This document shows positions 25,083-33,904 of a stretch of 64,000 nucleotides of DNA, piece after piece. Positions within the stretch are counted from its first letter, which is position 1, and the number at the start of each line of letters is the position of its first letter. The stretch covers positions 18,939 to 82,938 of the forward strand of contig NZ_JAPDOD010000039.1 in the NCBI RefSeq assembly GCF_027587205.1. Reading direction: 5' to 3'. Source of the DNA: Solirubrobacter ginsenosidimutans. Lineage in GTDB: Bacteria > Actinomycetota > Thermoleophilia > Solirubrobacterales > Solirubrobacteraceae. The notes below the pieces were generated by a model. That model was not told the origin of the DNA. It did no database searches and was given only the letters and a program-made list of their open reading frames with translations. The position numbers and the translations under genes were made by a program.

Positions 25083-25104
25083 TTTGGTTAGGAAAGGTCA
25101 CGAA
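25083..25104 (+). promoter_or_regulatory. shared TTAGGAAAGG element before the SIS gene start
   Basis: Second copy of the element at 21471-21492 (19 of 22 bases identical), ending one base before the TTG start of the SIS gene. Contains the ribosome-binding site. Possible common regulatory site. Confidence 0.4.
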
Positions 25105-25105
25105 T

Positions 25106-26062
25106 TTGCGCTCCTTCGCAGAGGGCGTCCGCCTTCAGGCAAATCATCTTCAAGCAGGCCGGGAGGACGTGCGCGAAGCGCTCGCCGCCACCGACCTGGG
25201 CCCGGCCCGCACCGGCACGCTCATCCTGAGCGGGATCGGCGCGAGCTGGCACGCGCTGGCGCCCGCCGTCGACGCGCTGCAGGCCGCCGGCCGCCGCGCG
25301 TATGCGATCCACCCGTCGGCACTGGCGGGCGACGGCATCAGCCGGCTGGGCGACGCCTTCGTGCTGGTCTCGCAGTCGGGCAAGAGCACCGAGGTGCTCG
25401 ACGTCGTGGAGCGCCTGGACGGCGCGCCGACGATCGTCATCAGCGCGTTCGGTGACAGCCCGCTCGCCCGCGCCGCGGACGCGTGGCTGCCGCTCGGTCC
25501 CGAGGCCGACACCGCGGTCTCCACGCTCGGCTACACGGCGACGCTGCAGACGCTCGGCCTGCTCACCGACGCGCTGCTGTCCGCGCCGTCGCGTGAGTGG
25601 GACGCGCTGCCGGAGCTGGTGGACGCCACGCTGGCACGCCTCGCGCCACACGCGGAGGAGCTCGCGCCCGCGTTCACGCGGATCCGCATGCTCGACGCCG
25701 TCGGCGCCGGCCCGGCCGTCGGCTCGGCCGGCGAGGCCGCGCTGCTCGCCCGCGAGGCGCTGCTCCTGCCCGCGGCCGAGTACGAGACCCGGCAGTATCT
25801 GCACGGCCCGATGGAGTCCGTCGCGGACGGCTTCGGCGCGGTGCTCTTCGGCGCCGAGCGCGAGCTGCGGCTGGCGCAGACGCTCGCGGGCTACGGGGCG
25901 ACCGTCGTCACCATCGGCAAGGGCGCCGACTTCCTGGTCGAGCCCGATCCCATCCTTCAGATCCTCCCCATGCAGTTGCTGGTGCAGTTCGTCGCGGAGC
26001 TCCGCGGCCTGCGGGTCGACTCCCTCGCCCGCGAACAGGACGACACCAAGGTCGTCGCGTGA
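25106..26062 (+). CDS. SIS-domain sugar isomerase/deaminase-like protein (GlmS C-half type)
   Basis: TTG at 25106 has the same spacing to AGGAAAGG as the GH2 start, so I accept it; the product is 318 residues. Two SIS (sugar isomerase) domains are visible: LILSGIGASWHALAPAVDAL with VLVSQSGKSTEVLDVV, and VGAGPAVGSAGEAALLAREALLL with ETRQYLHGPMESV. This resembles the isomerase half of GlmS without the glutaminase half, as in AgaS/GlmS-related glucosamine-6-phosphate deaminases. Next to a GH2 glucosaminidase and a sugar kinase, deamination/isomerisation of an amino-sugar phosphate is the likely job. It is translationally coupled to the PfkB gene. Confidence 0.85.
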   Translation: MRSFAEGVRLQANHLQAGREDVREALAATDLGPARTGTLILSGIGASWHALAPAVDALQAAGRRAYAIHPSALAGDGISRLGDAFVLVSQSGKSTEVLDVVERLDGAPTIVISAFGDSPLARAADAWLPLGPEADTAVSTLGYTATLQTLGLLTDALLSAPSREWDALPELVDATLARLAPHAEELAPAFTRIRMLDAVGAGPAVGSAGEAALLAREALLLPAAEYETRQYLHGPMESVADGFGAVLFGAERELRLAQTLAGYGATVVTIGKGADFLVEPDPILQILPMQLLVQFVAELRGLRVDSLAREQDDTKVVA

Positions 26063-26967
26063 TGCAGTCCGTCACCGTCATCGGGTGCGTGCAGGTGGAC
26101 CTCCTGCTGGCGCCCGTCCTCGATGTCCCGCCGCCGGGTACGGCGGCGTTCGTCGACCACATGAACCTGCGGGTCGGCGGGGCGGGCGCCAACGCGGCGC
26201 TCGCGCTGATCGAGGCGGGCATGACGCCGCGCCTGGTCGGCGCGGTCGGCGACGACCACTTCGGCCGGTGGGTGCTCGAGCAGCTCGCGGACTTCGGTCT
26301 CGGCGAGGACATCGTCGTCGACGCCGAGCAGGCGACCGGCCTGACCGTCGCCGTCGAGGCGCCCGGCCGGGATCGCTCCTTCATCACCTACCTCGGCGTC
26401 ACCGGCACCGCGAACGCCGACATCGTCCCGCCCTCGAGCCTGGCCTCCGACCATGTGCTCGTGTGCGACTACTTCTGCGCGCCGGCGTTGCGGGGGGAGC
26501 CGACCCGCCTGCTGCTGCAGACCGCGCGTGAGCTCGGCGCGCGGACGTACTTCGACACCGCCTGGGACACGGACGGCTTCACGGCCGCCACCCGCGAGGA
26601 GATTCACGCGATCCTCCCGCTCGTGGACGTGTTCCTGCCCAACGAGGCTGAGGCTCGGGCCTTGACGGGCACCGAATCCGTGAGCAAGGCCGGCCGGGAG
26701 CTCCAGCGGCGCTCCGGGGGTTGGGTCGTGATCAAGCTCGGCGCGGACGGTTGCATGGCGTTCGGGCCACACGGCGGGCGCCTGGCATCTCCGGCGCCCG
26801 TGATCGAGCCGACGGACACCACCGGTGCGGGCGATGCCTTCAACGCCGGGCTGGTGTCCGCCTTTGCGTCGGGCAGGGATTGGCCCGACGCGTTGCAAGC
26901 TGCGACCGGGCTGGCTTCGAACCTGCTCGCGCGGCCTTCGAATGATCGGCACACGGTGCGTCGCTAA
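26062..26967 (+). CDS. PfkB-family carbohydrate kinase
   Basis: ATG 26062 shares a base with the SIS stop (TGATG). The 301-residue kinase has the N-terminal ribokinase motif (MNLRVGGAGANAALAL) and the C-terminal ATP/anion-hole motif DTTGAGDAFNAGL with the catalytic Asp. Members phosphorylate ribose, fructose, adenosine or, in some amino-sugar loci, glucosamine-related sugars. Given the neighbours, a kinase for imported amino sugar is plausible. The length is normal for the family. Confidence 0.9.
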   Translation: MQSVTVIGCVQVDLLLAPVLDVPPPGTAAFVDHMNLRVGGAGANAALALIEAGMTPRLVGAVGDDHFGRWVLEQLADFGLGEDIVVDAEQATGLTVAVEAPGRDRSFITYLGVTGTANADIVPPSSLASDHVLVCDYFCAPALRGEPTRLLLQTARELGARTYFDTAWDTDGFTAATREEIHAILPLVDVFLPNEAEARALTGTESVSKAGRELQRRSGGWVVIKLGADGCMAFGPHGGRLASPAPVIEPTDTTGAGDAFNAGLVSAFASGRDWPDALQAATGLASNLLARPSNDRHTVRR

Positions 26968-27009
26968 GTGATGCGCGCACGGATGGAATCCCTGGGGGAA
27001 GGAGTGAGG

Positions 27010-28143
27010 ATGAGGACGAATCGCAGGAGTGCGCTCGCGGTGCTCGCCGCGCTTGCGCTCAGCGCCGGAGCCGCCGCTTGCGGTGGCGACGACGGTGGGA
27101 GTTCGAGCACGAGCAGCGGTGGCGGTGGAGGGGCGAAGTCGGGCAGCAGCGACGAGGGCGGCACGATCGCCCTGCTGCTGCCGGAGACCAAGACCACGCG
27201 CTACGAGGAGCAGGACAAGCCGCTCTTTGAAGCCAAGGTCCAGGCGCTCTGCCCGAAGTGCAAGATCATCTACCAGAACGCCAATCAGGACGCCGCGCGT
27301 CAGCAGCAGCAGGCTGAGGCGGCGATCACCAACGGCGCGAAGGTGCTCGTGCTCGATGCGGTCGACGCCAAGGCGGCGACGGCGACGGTCAACCGCGCCA
27401 AGCAGTCGAAGATCCCCGTCATCGCCTACGACCGGCTGATCTCCGGCGCGCCGATCGACTACTACGTCTCCTTCGACAACGTGCGCGTCGGCAAGCTGCA
27501 GGCGCAGGCGCTGCTCGACAAGCTGGGGACGACGGACGGGAAGCAGATCGTGATGCTCAACGGCTCGCCGACGGATCCTTCCTCGGGCGACTACAAGAAG
27601 GGTGCTCACGAGGTGCTCGATCCCTCCGGGATCAAGATCGCGCGCGAGTACGACACGCCCGACTGGAGCCCGGACAAGGCCCAGCAGGAGACCGAGCAGG
27701 CGATCACCGCGCTCGGCAAGGACAAGGTCGCGGGCGTCTACAGCGCCAACGACGGCATGATCGGCGGCGCGATCGCGGCCATGAAGTCGGCCGGCATCGA
27801 CCCCAAGACGGTCCCGACCACGGGCCAGGACTCCGAGGTCGCCGCGATCCAGCGGATCCTCGTCGGCGAGCAGTACATGACGATCTACCTGGCGATCAAG
27901 AAGCAGGCCGAGTCGGCCGCGGAGCTCGCCGTCGACCTCATCAAAGGCACGCAGCCGCCCGCGTCACTGGTCAACAACAAGGTCAACAACGGCTCGGGTG
28001 ACGTCCCGACCGTGCTGTTGGATCCGACGGCCGTGACCAAGGACAACATCAAGGACACGATCATCGCCGACGGCTTCCACCCGGCGTCGGAGATCTGCAC
28101 CGGGGAGTTCGCCAGCGCCTGCACGGAGGCGGGGATTTCGTGA
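27010..28143 (+). CDS. sugar ABC transporter substrate-binding lipoprotein
   Basis: The preferred start is ATG 27010, right after GGAGTGAGG; an ATG at 26968 would add 14 residues before the signal. The 377-residue product has a lipoprotein signal ending SAGAAAC, a Gly/Ser linker, then a type-1 sugar-binding fold: QDAARQQQQAEAAITNGAKV, IPVIAYDRLISG, YYVSFDNVRVG and GVYSANDGMIGGAIAAM. The closest style is xylose/ribose-binding XylF/RbsB. It is followed by overlapping ATPase and permease genes, forming one transporter. Its actual sugar is unknown; context suggests a chito-sugar or monosaccharide. Confidence 0.93.
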   Translation: MRTNRRSALAVLAALALSAGAAACGGDDGGSSSTSSGGGGGAKSGSSDEGGTIALLLPETKTTRYEEQDKPLFEAKVQALCPKCKIIYQNANQDAARQQQQAEAAITNGAKVLVLDAVDAKAATATVNRAKQSKIPVIAYDRLISGAPIDYYVSFDNVRVGKLQAQALLDKLGTTDGKQIVMLNGSPTDPSSGDYKKGAHEVLDPSGIKIAREYDTPDWSPDKAQQETEQAITALGKDKVAGVYSANDGMIGGAIAAMKSAGIDPKTVPTTGQDSEVAAIQRILVGEQYMTIYLAIKKQAESAAELAVDLIKGTQPPASLVNNKVNNGSGDVPTVLLDPTAVTKDNIKDTIIADGFHPASEICTGEFASACTEAGIS

Positions 28144-28883
28144 TCCCGCTGCTGGAGATCAGCGGCGCGTCGAAGCGATTCGGCGCCGTCGAGGCGCTCC
28201 GTGACGTCGACCTCACCGTGCACCGCGGTGAGGTCGTCGCCCTCGCGGGCGACAACGGCGCGGGCAAGTCGACGCTGATCAAGGCGATCTCGGGTGTGCA
28301 GCCCGCCGACGAGGGCGAGTTCCGCTTCGACGGGCAGCCGGTGCACATCCGGGGGCCACACGATGCGCCCGCGCTGGGCATCGCGGTCGTCTATCAGGAC
28401 CTGGCGCTGTGCGACAACCTCGACGTCGTCGCGAACCTCTTCCTGGGCCATGAGGCCCGGGAGGGCGGTTTGCGCTTCATGGACGAGATCTCCATGGAGG
28501 AGCAGGCGACGACGCTGCTGCGCTCGCTTTCGGTGCGGCTGCCCAACGTGCGGGCGGAGGTCGGCACCTTGAGCGGCGGCCAGCGGCAGTCGGTCGCGAT
28601 CTCGCGCGCGCTGCTGGGCGAGCCGAAGATGGTGATCCTCGACGAGCCGACGGCGGCGCTCGGCGTCGCGCAGACCCAGCAGGTGCTGGACCTCGTGCTG
28701 CGCTTGAAGGAGCGCGGGCTGGGCGTGCTGCTGGTCTCGCACAACCTGGCCGACGTCTTCCAGGTCGCGGACCGCGTCGTGATCCTGCGCCTCGGTCGCA
28801 ACGCCGGCGAGTTCGAGGCCGACGTCTCCAATCACCAGGCGGTGGTCGGGGCGATCACCGGCGCCGTAGGGCTGATGGCATGA
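28140..28883 (+). CDS. sugar ABC transporter ATP-binding protein (single ABC domain)
   Basis: GTG 28140 overlaps the binding-protein stop (GTGA). The 247-residue ATPase has Walker A GDNGAGKST (38-46), signature LSGGQRQ, Walker B MVILDEPTAALG and switch His in VSHNLADVF. Only one ABC domain is present, unlike RbsA/XylG, which have two; this matches FrcA-type fructose transporters. It energises the adjacent permease. Confidence 0.95.
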   Translation: MIPLLEISGASKRFGAVEALRDVDLTVHRGEVVALAGDNGAGKSTLIKAISGVQPADEGEFRFDGQPVHIRGPHDAPALGIAVVYQDLALCDNLDVVANLFLGHEAREGGLRFMDEISMEEQATTLLRSLSVRLPNVRAEVGTLSGGQRQSVAISRALLGEPKMVILDEPTAALGVAQTQQVLDLVLRLKERGLGVLLVSHNLADVFQVADRVVILRLGRNAGEFEADVSNHQAVVGAITGAVGLMA

Positions 28884-30112
28884 GCGCGACCATGCCAGGG
28901 CAGGCGGCTCCTTCGCCCTCGCCAGAGGCCAAGCCCGAGTCGCCGCTGCACCCTCGGGTGGTGCTGCGCAAGCTGGCGGAGGGCGAGGCGGGATCCCTGC
29001 GCGTCCTGATCACGCTGGCGATCATCTGGATCATCTTCGCGATCGCCCACGATCGCTTCCTGACCCCGATCAACCTGACCAACCTGGCGCTGCAGAGCGT
29101 CGCGGTCGGGACGATCTCCGTGGGGGTCGTGCTCGTGCTGCTGCTGGGGGAGATCGACCTGTCGGTGGGTGCGGTGAGCGGTCTCTCGGCCGCGATCGTG
29201 GCCTCGCTGTCGGTGAAGTCCGGCTGGGCGCCGGTCCCGGCGCTGCTGGTGGGCTTCGCGGCCGCGCTGGCGATCGGGTTCTTCCAGGGCTCGATCGCGA
29301 CGCGGCTGTCGATCCCGACGTTCGTGGTGACGCTCGCGGGTCTCTTGACCTGGCAGGGCGCGCAGCTGAAGGTGCTCGGGACGACGGGCACGCTGAACAT
29401 CACCGACCCGACCATCACCGGCCTGACGTCGACGTTCTTCTCGGACGTCGTGGGCTGGATCCTGGCCGCGGTCGGCATCGCTTGGCTGGCCCTGGCGGCG
29501 CTGCGGCGGCGTCGGCGGCGGGCGCGCAAGCAGCTGCCGACGGAATCGAACGGGCTGCTGGTCGCCCGGCTGCTCGCGCCTTCCGCGGCGATCATCGCCA
29601 CGGTGGCGGTGCTGAACGCCGACCGCGGGGTCCCGCTCGCGCTGCTGATCCTCGTCGGGCTCGTGATGATCGTCAACACGGTCCTGACGCGGTCGACGTA
29701 CGGCCGCCACATCTACGCGATCGGCGGCAACGCCGAGGCGGCGCGCCGCGCGGGCATCCGCGTGCAGTGGATCCAGACGTCCGTGTTCATGCTCGCGTCG
29801 CTGTTCGCGGCGGCGGGCGGGATCATGGCCGCCTCGCGGCTGCTCGCGGTCAACCAGTCCTCGGGCGGCGGCGACGTGCTGCTGATGTCGATCGCCGGGC
29901 CGGTCGTCGCGGGCGTGAGCCTGTTCGGCGGGCGCGGCTCGGTGTGGGGCGCCCTGCTGGGCAGCCTCGTGATCGTGTCGATCTCCAACGGGATGGACCT
30001 GCTGGCGCTCGACACGGCCGTGAAGTTCATGGTCACCGGCGGCGTGCTGCTGGCCGCCGTGGCGTCGGACGCGATCACGCGTTCGCGGCGCCGCTCTGCC
30101 GGGCGAGCCTGA
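28880..30112 (+). CDS. sugar ABC transporter permease (RbsC/XylH family)
   Basis: ATG 28880 overlaps the ATPase stop (ATGA). The 410-residue protein has a polar N-terminus and about ten membrane spans, with the family motif GEIDLSVGAVSGLSA and GGNAEAARRAGIRV in the cytoplasmic coupling region. XylH-like features include a long arginine-rich loop (RRRRRRARKQ) around residue 210. It is the last gene of the transporter operon and is followed at 30125 by a palindromic repeat. Confidence 0.95.
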   Translation: MSATMPGQAAPSPSPEAKPESPLHPRVVLRKLAEGEAGSLRVLITLAIIWIIFAIAHDRFLTPINLTNLALQSVAVGTISVGVVLVLLLGEIDLSVGAVSGLSAAIVASLSVKSGWAPVPALLVGFAAALAIGFFQGSIATRLSIPTFVVTLAGLLTWQGAQLKVLGTTGTLNITDPTITGLTSTFFSDVVGWILAAVGIAWLALAALRRRRRRARKQLPTESNGLLVARLLAPSAAIIATVAVLNADRGVPLALLILVGLVMIVNTVLTRSTYGRHIYAIGGNAEAARRAGIRVQWIQTSVFMLASLFAAAGGIMAASRLLAVNQSSGGGDVLLMSIAGPVVAGVSLFGGRGSVWGALLGSLVIVSISNGMDLLALDTAVKFMVTGGVLLAAVASDAITRSRRRSAGRA

Positions 30113-30124
30113 CGGCTCGCAACT

Positions 30125-30165
30125 TAAAGCCCACCTAAGGGGTCTGACCCCTTAGGTGGCGTTTA
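30125..30165. repeat. palindromic repeat after the permease gene
   Basis: Arms 30125-30142 and 30148-30165 around loop TCTGA; two adjacent positions (30129-30130) do not pair. The unit is identical in sequence to the one at 63096-63136. It starts 12 bases after the permease stop and may act as terminator before the deacetylase gene. Confidence 0.9.
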
Positions 30166-30192
30166 GAAATCCAAATTCATCGGGGGAAGTCC

Positions 30193-32415
30193 ATGCCCGG
30201 CCGGCCAGGCCTCCTGGCAGCCGCCATCGCGACGACGCTGTTGGTCACAGCGTCGCCGGCGATGGCGGCTGCCGATCTCACGATCTCCGCGACCCATTCG
30301 CGCGGGACGCTGTTGAAGGTGGAAGGGACGAACACGACCGTCAATCCGGCGACGTTGACCTTGAAGGTCGCAAACGCCGGAGCCGACCCGACGTCCGGGG
30401 TCGTGACGGTGGCCGACGCGCTGCCGGCCGGGCTGACGGCGCTGATCAACGACGCGCCTTCGGGCGCGGGTGCGGTCGCGGCTTCCGGGGCGGGCTGGAC
30501 CTGCGTGACGACGACGTGCACGCGGTCGGACGCGCTGGCGCCGGGCGCGTCGTACCCGGAGATCAAGGTGACGGTCAAGACGGCCAACACGGCACCCGCG
30601 TCGGTGACGAACGCGCCGACGGTCTCGGGTGGCGGGGACGCGGACGGCGCGTCGGCGTCGGACGTCATCCCGATCGTCACCGACGCGTGCACCAACGGGT
30701 GGGCGGCGTCGGAGAAGATCCAGTTCGCCCCGCCGGTGCCGGCGATCGACTCGGGCGTGTTGAACGTCGAGCGACTGGACGGCTGCACGGTGCTGGACAA
30801 GATCTGGGAGGCGGAGCCGTTCGCGTCGCACACGGCGTTCGTCGCGCATGTGACGTCGGTGCTGGGTGACTTCTCGCTGACGCAGGGCGAGAAGGACTCG
30901 ATCGTCTCGGCCGCGACGCAGTCGCTGGTGGGGACCACGTCGGACCATCAGGTCGACAACTCCTGCACCAACCGCGTGGCGTTCACGTTCGACGACGGCC
31001 CGTCGATGTACCGCCCGCGGACGCTGCAGTACTTCCGCGACAAGCAGGTGCACGGCGACTTCTTCGACCTCGGGATGCGCGCCGAGGCCAACCCGGACAT
31101 CGAGCGCTTCACGGTCGCCGAGGGCCACGTCCTGCTCTCGCACACCTACAACCACACCGACATGAACGCGCTCTCGGACGCGGCGAAGATCGAGGAGATC
31201 AAGCACAACGAGAACGTGTTCAACGCGATGGGCGCGCCGTTCACGTTCAAGGGCATCCGCACGCCCTTCGGGTCGGCCAACACCCACACGCAGGAAGTGG
31301 TCGCCGCGCAGGGCTACACGTACTTCCTGACCCGGATCGAGACCGGCAACGACTACGAGCCGGCGACGACCGCGCAGCAAACCGCCGACGGCATCATCTC
31401 CCGGTTCCGCCCGGGCGCGATCATCGGCATCCACGACGGGCCGATCGACACGCCCGCGGGCTTGGCGACGTCGGACGCCGTGCCGATGATCATCGATCGC
31501 GGGCGCGCGATGGGGTACTGCTTCGGCAAGGTGGACCGGTCCGGCCAGGTCGTGGCCGACCGCTACGTGTCCTCGGATCGCCCGATCCCGCAGGCGACCA
31601 ACCCGGTGCCGTACAACTTCCTCGAGCGAGCGGGCACGCCTCCGGGGCAGTGGTTCGTCGCGCCCGACGGGCTCGCGATCGACGCCACGCACTCGCCGGC
31701 CGTGTTCGTGCGCGGCGGCAACGGGACGATCACGATCAACGTCTCGAGCCTGCTGGACGTGCCGAGCGACGCCGACCCGGTGGGCGGGTCGGCGGTCACG
31801 GTCACGGACGCGATCCCGACCGGGCTCAACGTGGTCTCGGCGACCGGGACCGGGTGGACGTGCACCGGCTCGCGGACGCGCACGTGCACGCGGGCCGACA
31901 CGCTCGCCCCGCACGCGTCCTACCCGCCGATCACGATCGCGGTGACGGCGGCGACCACCGCGCCGGGCGTCGTCTCCAACGTGCCGAAGTACATCGCGCA
32001 CGGGCAGAGCTGGGCGAACATCGACACCGATCCGATCTCGGTGGGTGTGCCGGCGACCGGCGACGTGGGCGGCTCCGTGCCGGCGACGCTGGCGCTGACG
32101 ATGGGCCCCGCGGCGGTGTTCGCGCCGTTCACGCCGGGCGTGGCGAAGGACTACACGGCGGCGACCACCGCGTCCGTCACCACGACGGCGGGCGACGCGA
32201 CGCTGAGCGTGTCCGGTCCCGACCACCTGGTCAACGGCGCGTTCGCGCTGCCCTCGGCGTTGGCGGTCGATTGGGCGCCCAAGACCTGGTCGGCTCCGGC
32301 CTCCAACGACCCGGTGGCGATCACCATCAAGCAGCACATCGGCGCCGCCGACGCGCTGCGCACCGGCGCGTACTCGACGACCCTGACCTGGACGTTGTCG
32401 ACGACCACGCCCTGA
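30193..32415 (+). CDS. secreted polysaccharide deacetylase with DUF11-like repeats
   Basis: The 740-residue protein has a signal peptide (MPGRPGLLAAAIATTLLV) and a NodB domain in the middle: TFDDGP (D267, D268), metal histidines in SHTYNH (H317, H321) and the RTPFGS motif. Two DUF11-like beta-modules flank it (residues about 30-150 and 500-615; each has GWTC, CTR, LAP.ASYP). The last 115 residues are the same C-terminal domain as in the GH2 enzyme, ending LTWTLSTTTP. It probably removes acetyl groups from chitin, peptidoglycan or similar. Next to an exo-glucosaminidase, chitin-to-chitosan conversion is attractive but unproven. Confidence 0.9.
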   Translation: MPGRPGLLAAAIATTLLVTASPAMAAADLTISATHSRGTLLKVEGTNTTVNPATLTLKVANAGADPTSGVVTVADALPAGLTALINDAPSGAGAVAASGAGWTCVTTTCTRSDALAPGASYPEIKVTVKTANTAPASVTNAPTVSGGGDADGASASDVIPIVTDACTNGWAASEKIQFAPPVPAIDSGVLNVERLDGCTVLDKIWEAEPFASHTAFVAHVTSVLGDFSLTQGEKDSIVSAATQSLVGTTSDHQVDNSCTNRVAFTFDDGPSMYRPRTLQYFRDKQVHGDFFDLGMRAEANPDIERFTVAEGHVLLSHTYNHTDMNALSDAAKIEEIKHNENVFNAMGAPFTFKGIRTPFGSANTHTQEVVAAQGYTYFLTRIETGNDYEPATTAQQTADGIISRFRPGAIIGIHDGPIDTPAGLATSDAVPMIIDRGRAMGYCFGKVDRSGQVVADRYVSSDRPIPQATNPVPYNFLERAGTPPGQWFVAPDGLAIDATHSPAVFVRGGNGTITINVSSLLDVPSDADPVGGSAVTVTDAIPTGLNVVSATGTGWTCTGSRTRTCTRADTLAPHASYPPITIAVTAATTAPGVVSNVPKYIAHGQSWANIDTDPISVGVPATGDVGGSVPATLALTMGPAAVFAPFTPGVAKDYTAATTASVTTTAGDATLSVSGPDHLVNGAFALPSALAVDWAPKTWSAPASNDPVAITIKQHIGAADALRTGAYSTTLTWTLSTTTP

Positions 32416-32428
32416 CCCCTCCGAAACC

Positions 32429-32469
32429 TAAACCCCACCTAAGGGGTCTGGCCCCTTAGGTGGGGTTTA
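32429..32469. repeat. palindromic repeat between convergent genes (perfect 18-bp arms)
   Basis: Arms 32429-32446 and 32452-32469 are perfect complements around loop TCTGG. As at 20172, it lies between convergent genes, and its right arm supplies the TAA stop of the minus-strand YbaK gene (32469-32467). Confidence 0.9.
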
Positions 32470-32943
32470 TCTTGCGATCGCGGCTGCGACCGCGTTCGTG
32501 AGCCGGATCAGGTCGGCCGGTGTGAGCTCGATCTCGAGCCCGCGCCGGCCGCCTGAGACGTGGATCGCCGGGTGGTCGAGCGCGCTCGAGTCGAGCACCG
32601 TCGGCAGCGCCTTCTTCTGGCCGAGCGGGCTGATGCCGCCCGCGACGTAGCCGGTCGTGCGCTCCGCCTGCTTGACGTCGGCCATCTGCGCCTTCTTGCC
32701 CTTGACGGCTTGGGCGAGCGCTTTCAGGTCGAGTTGGTGCTGGACCGGCACGATCGCGACGGTGAGCTTGCCGTCGACGTCGGCGACCAATGTCTTGAAG
32801 ACCGTGGCGGGATCGAGGCCGAGCGCCTCCGCGGCCTCCAGCCCATAGGACTCGTGCTTCGGATCATGCTCGTAGGCGTGGGTGACGACCGGGACCTTGG
32901 CCCGTTCGAGCGCCTTCGTCGCGGGTGTCGCCTTGCTGCTCAG
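32467..32943 (-). CDS. YbaK/EbsC-type Cys-tRNA(Pro) deacylase
   Basis: The product of about 158 residues begins near SSKATPATKALERAKVPV and contains YEHDPKHESYGLEAAEALG, VFKTLVADVDGKL and YVAGGISPLGQKKALP, typical of the YbaK editing family that removes mischarged Cys from tRNA(Pro). No ATG/GTG/TTG is in frame near the family start; a CTG at 32943, overlapping the upstream stop (CTGA), fits the expected N-terminus, so I set the start there with reserve. Longer frames upstream are antisense. The stop lies in a palindromic repeat. Confidence 0.85.
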   Translation of the reverse strand: MSSKATPATKALERAKVPVVTHAYEHDPKHESYGLEAAEALGLDPATVFKTLVADVDGKLTVAIVPVQHQLDLKALAQAVKGKKAQMADVKQAERTTGYVAGGISPLGQKKALPTVLDSSALDHPAIHVSGGRRGLEIELTPADLIRLTNAVAAAIAR

Positions 32944-33878
32944 GCGGTCAGCTTTACACGCTCGCGCACGTAGGGTTCGAGGCCGTCCATCGCGCGGGCG
33001 ATCGCCCACGTGTGGTTCCAGCGCAGGACGGGGCGCAGGAAGGGCGTGAGGAGCTTCAGCAGCCGGCGGTCGGCGTGCACCTGCCAGTCGAAGCGCACGT
33101 GGGTGCCGCCGTCGGCGTTCTCGCTCAGCGTCCAGATGCCGGTGCCGCGCAGGTCGCCGTCCGTCTCGCCCTGAAGGCGGTGCGGGCGCTCGGAGTGGAT
33201 GGTCCGCGTGCGCGTGTGCAGGTGGTACGGCAGCCTGCCCTTGAAGTGCTGGTGGGTGTACTCGCCGTCCTCGGTGGCGCTGATGTAGACGCCCTTCCAC
33301 CACTGCGGGTAGGTCGTGCCGTCGGCGAGCGCGTCGAAGACGTCCTCCGGCGGCGCGGCGACGTCCCACTCGTCGACGAACGTGTACTCGTCGTCGAGCA
33401 GGGCGGCGATCCGCTGCTGGGTCTTCAGGCTCGGCCGCGCCGCGTGGCCCGCCTCACCCAGCTCGCGCACGAACTTCGCCCCGGAGAGTGGCTTCGGGAA
33501 GCCGAAGCGGTTGTATTCGAGCTCGGCGAGGCGGGTGAAGAACTCGTCACTGCGCCCGCTCGGGGTCAGGCGGATGCGGATGCGACCCGGCTCGGCGCTC
33601 CCGGGCTTCTGGACGTGGGGCGTGTCGGGCGGGATCGTGATCTCGTCGCCGGCCGTCAGCACGTGGGTCTTGCCGTGCAACTTCACGATCATCGCGCCCT
33701 CGATCACGGTGTGGTGCTCGGTGACGCCCACGTGGACGTGGGCGACGGTGATGAAGCCGCGGGGCTCGCCGATGACGTCGACCTCGGTGTACTCGCCGGC
33801 GGTCGACTCCGCGGTCGCGCGGAACTCCACGCGGACTCCGAGCTCCGGCACATCGATGACGTCACCTGGCTTGGCCAT
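32940..33878 (-). CDS. cupin-SRPBCC fusion protein
   Basis: The 312-residue protein joins two folds. Residues 1-110 form a cupin: VEFRATAESTAGEYTEVDV, VAHVHVGVTEHHTVIEG and AGDEITIPPDTPHVQ, with metal-binding histidines in HVH and the PxxxPH motif. Residues about 160-305 form a SRPBCC/polyketide-cyclase-like domain: EWDVAAPPEDVFDALADGT, YPQWWKGVYI and RFDWQVHADRRLLKLL. No signal peptide. I know each domain as common, but not this fusion. A small-molecule binding or dioxygenase-like role is possible. It overlaps the YbaK gene at its end. Confidence 0.85.
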   Translation of the reverse strand: MAKPGDVIDVPELGVRVEFRATAESTAGEYTEVDVIGEPRGFITVAHVHVGVTEHHTVIEGAMIVKLHGKTHVLTAGDEITIPPDTPHVQKPGSAEPGRIRIRLTPSGRSDEFFTRLAELEYNRFGFPKPLSGAKFVRELGEAGHAARPSLKTQQRIAALLDDEYTFVDEWDVAAPPEDVFDALADGTTYPQWWKGVYISATEDGEYTHQHFKGRLPYHLHTRTRTIHSERPHRLQGETDGDLRGTGIWTLSENADGGTHVRFDWQVHADRRLLKLLTPFLRPVLRWNHTWAIARAMDGLEPYVRERVKLTA

Positions 33879-33904
33879 TTCGATTCCCCTATACGCTCGC
33901 GGTT

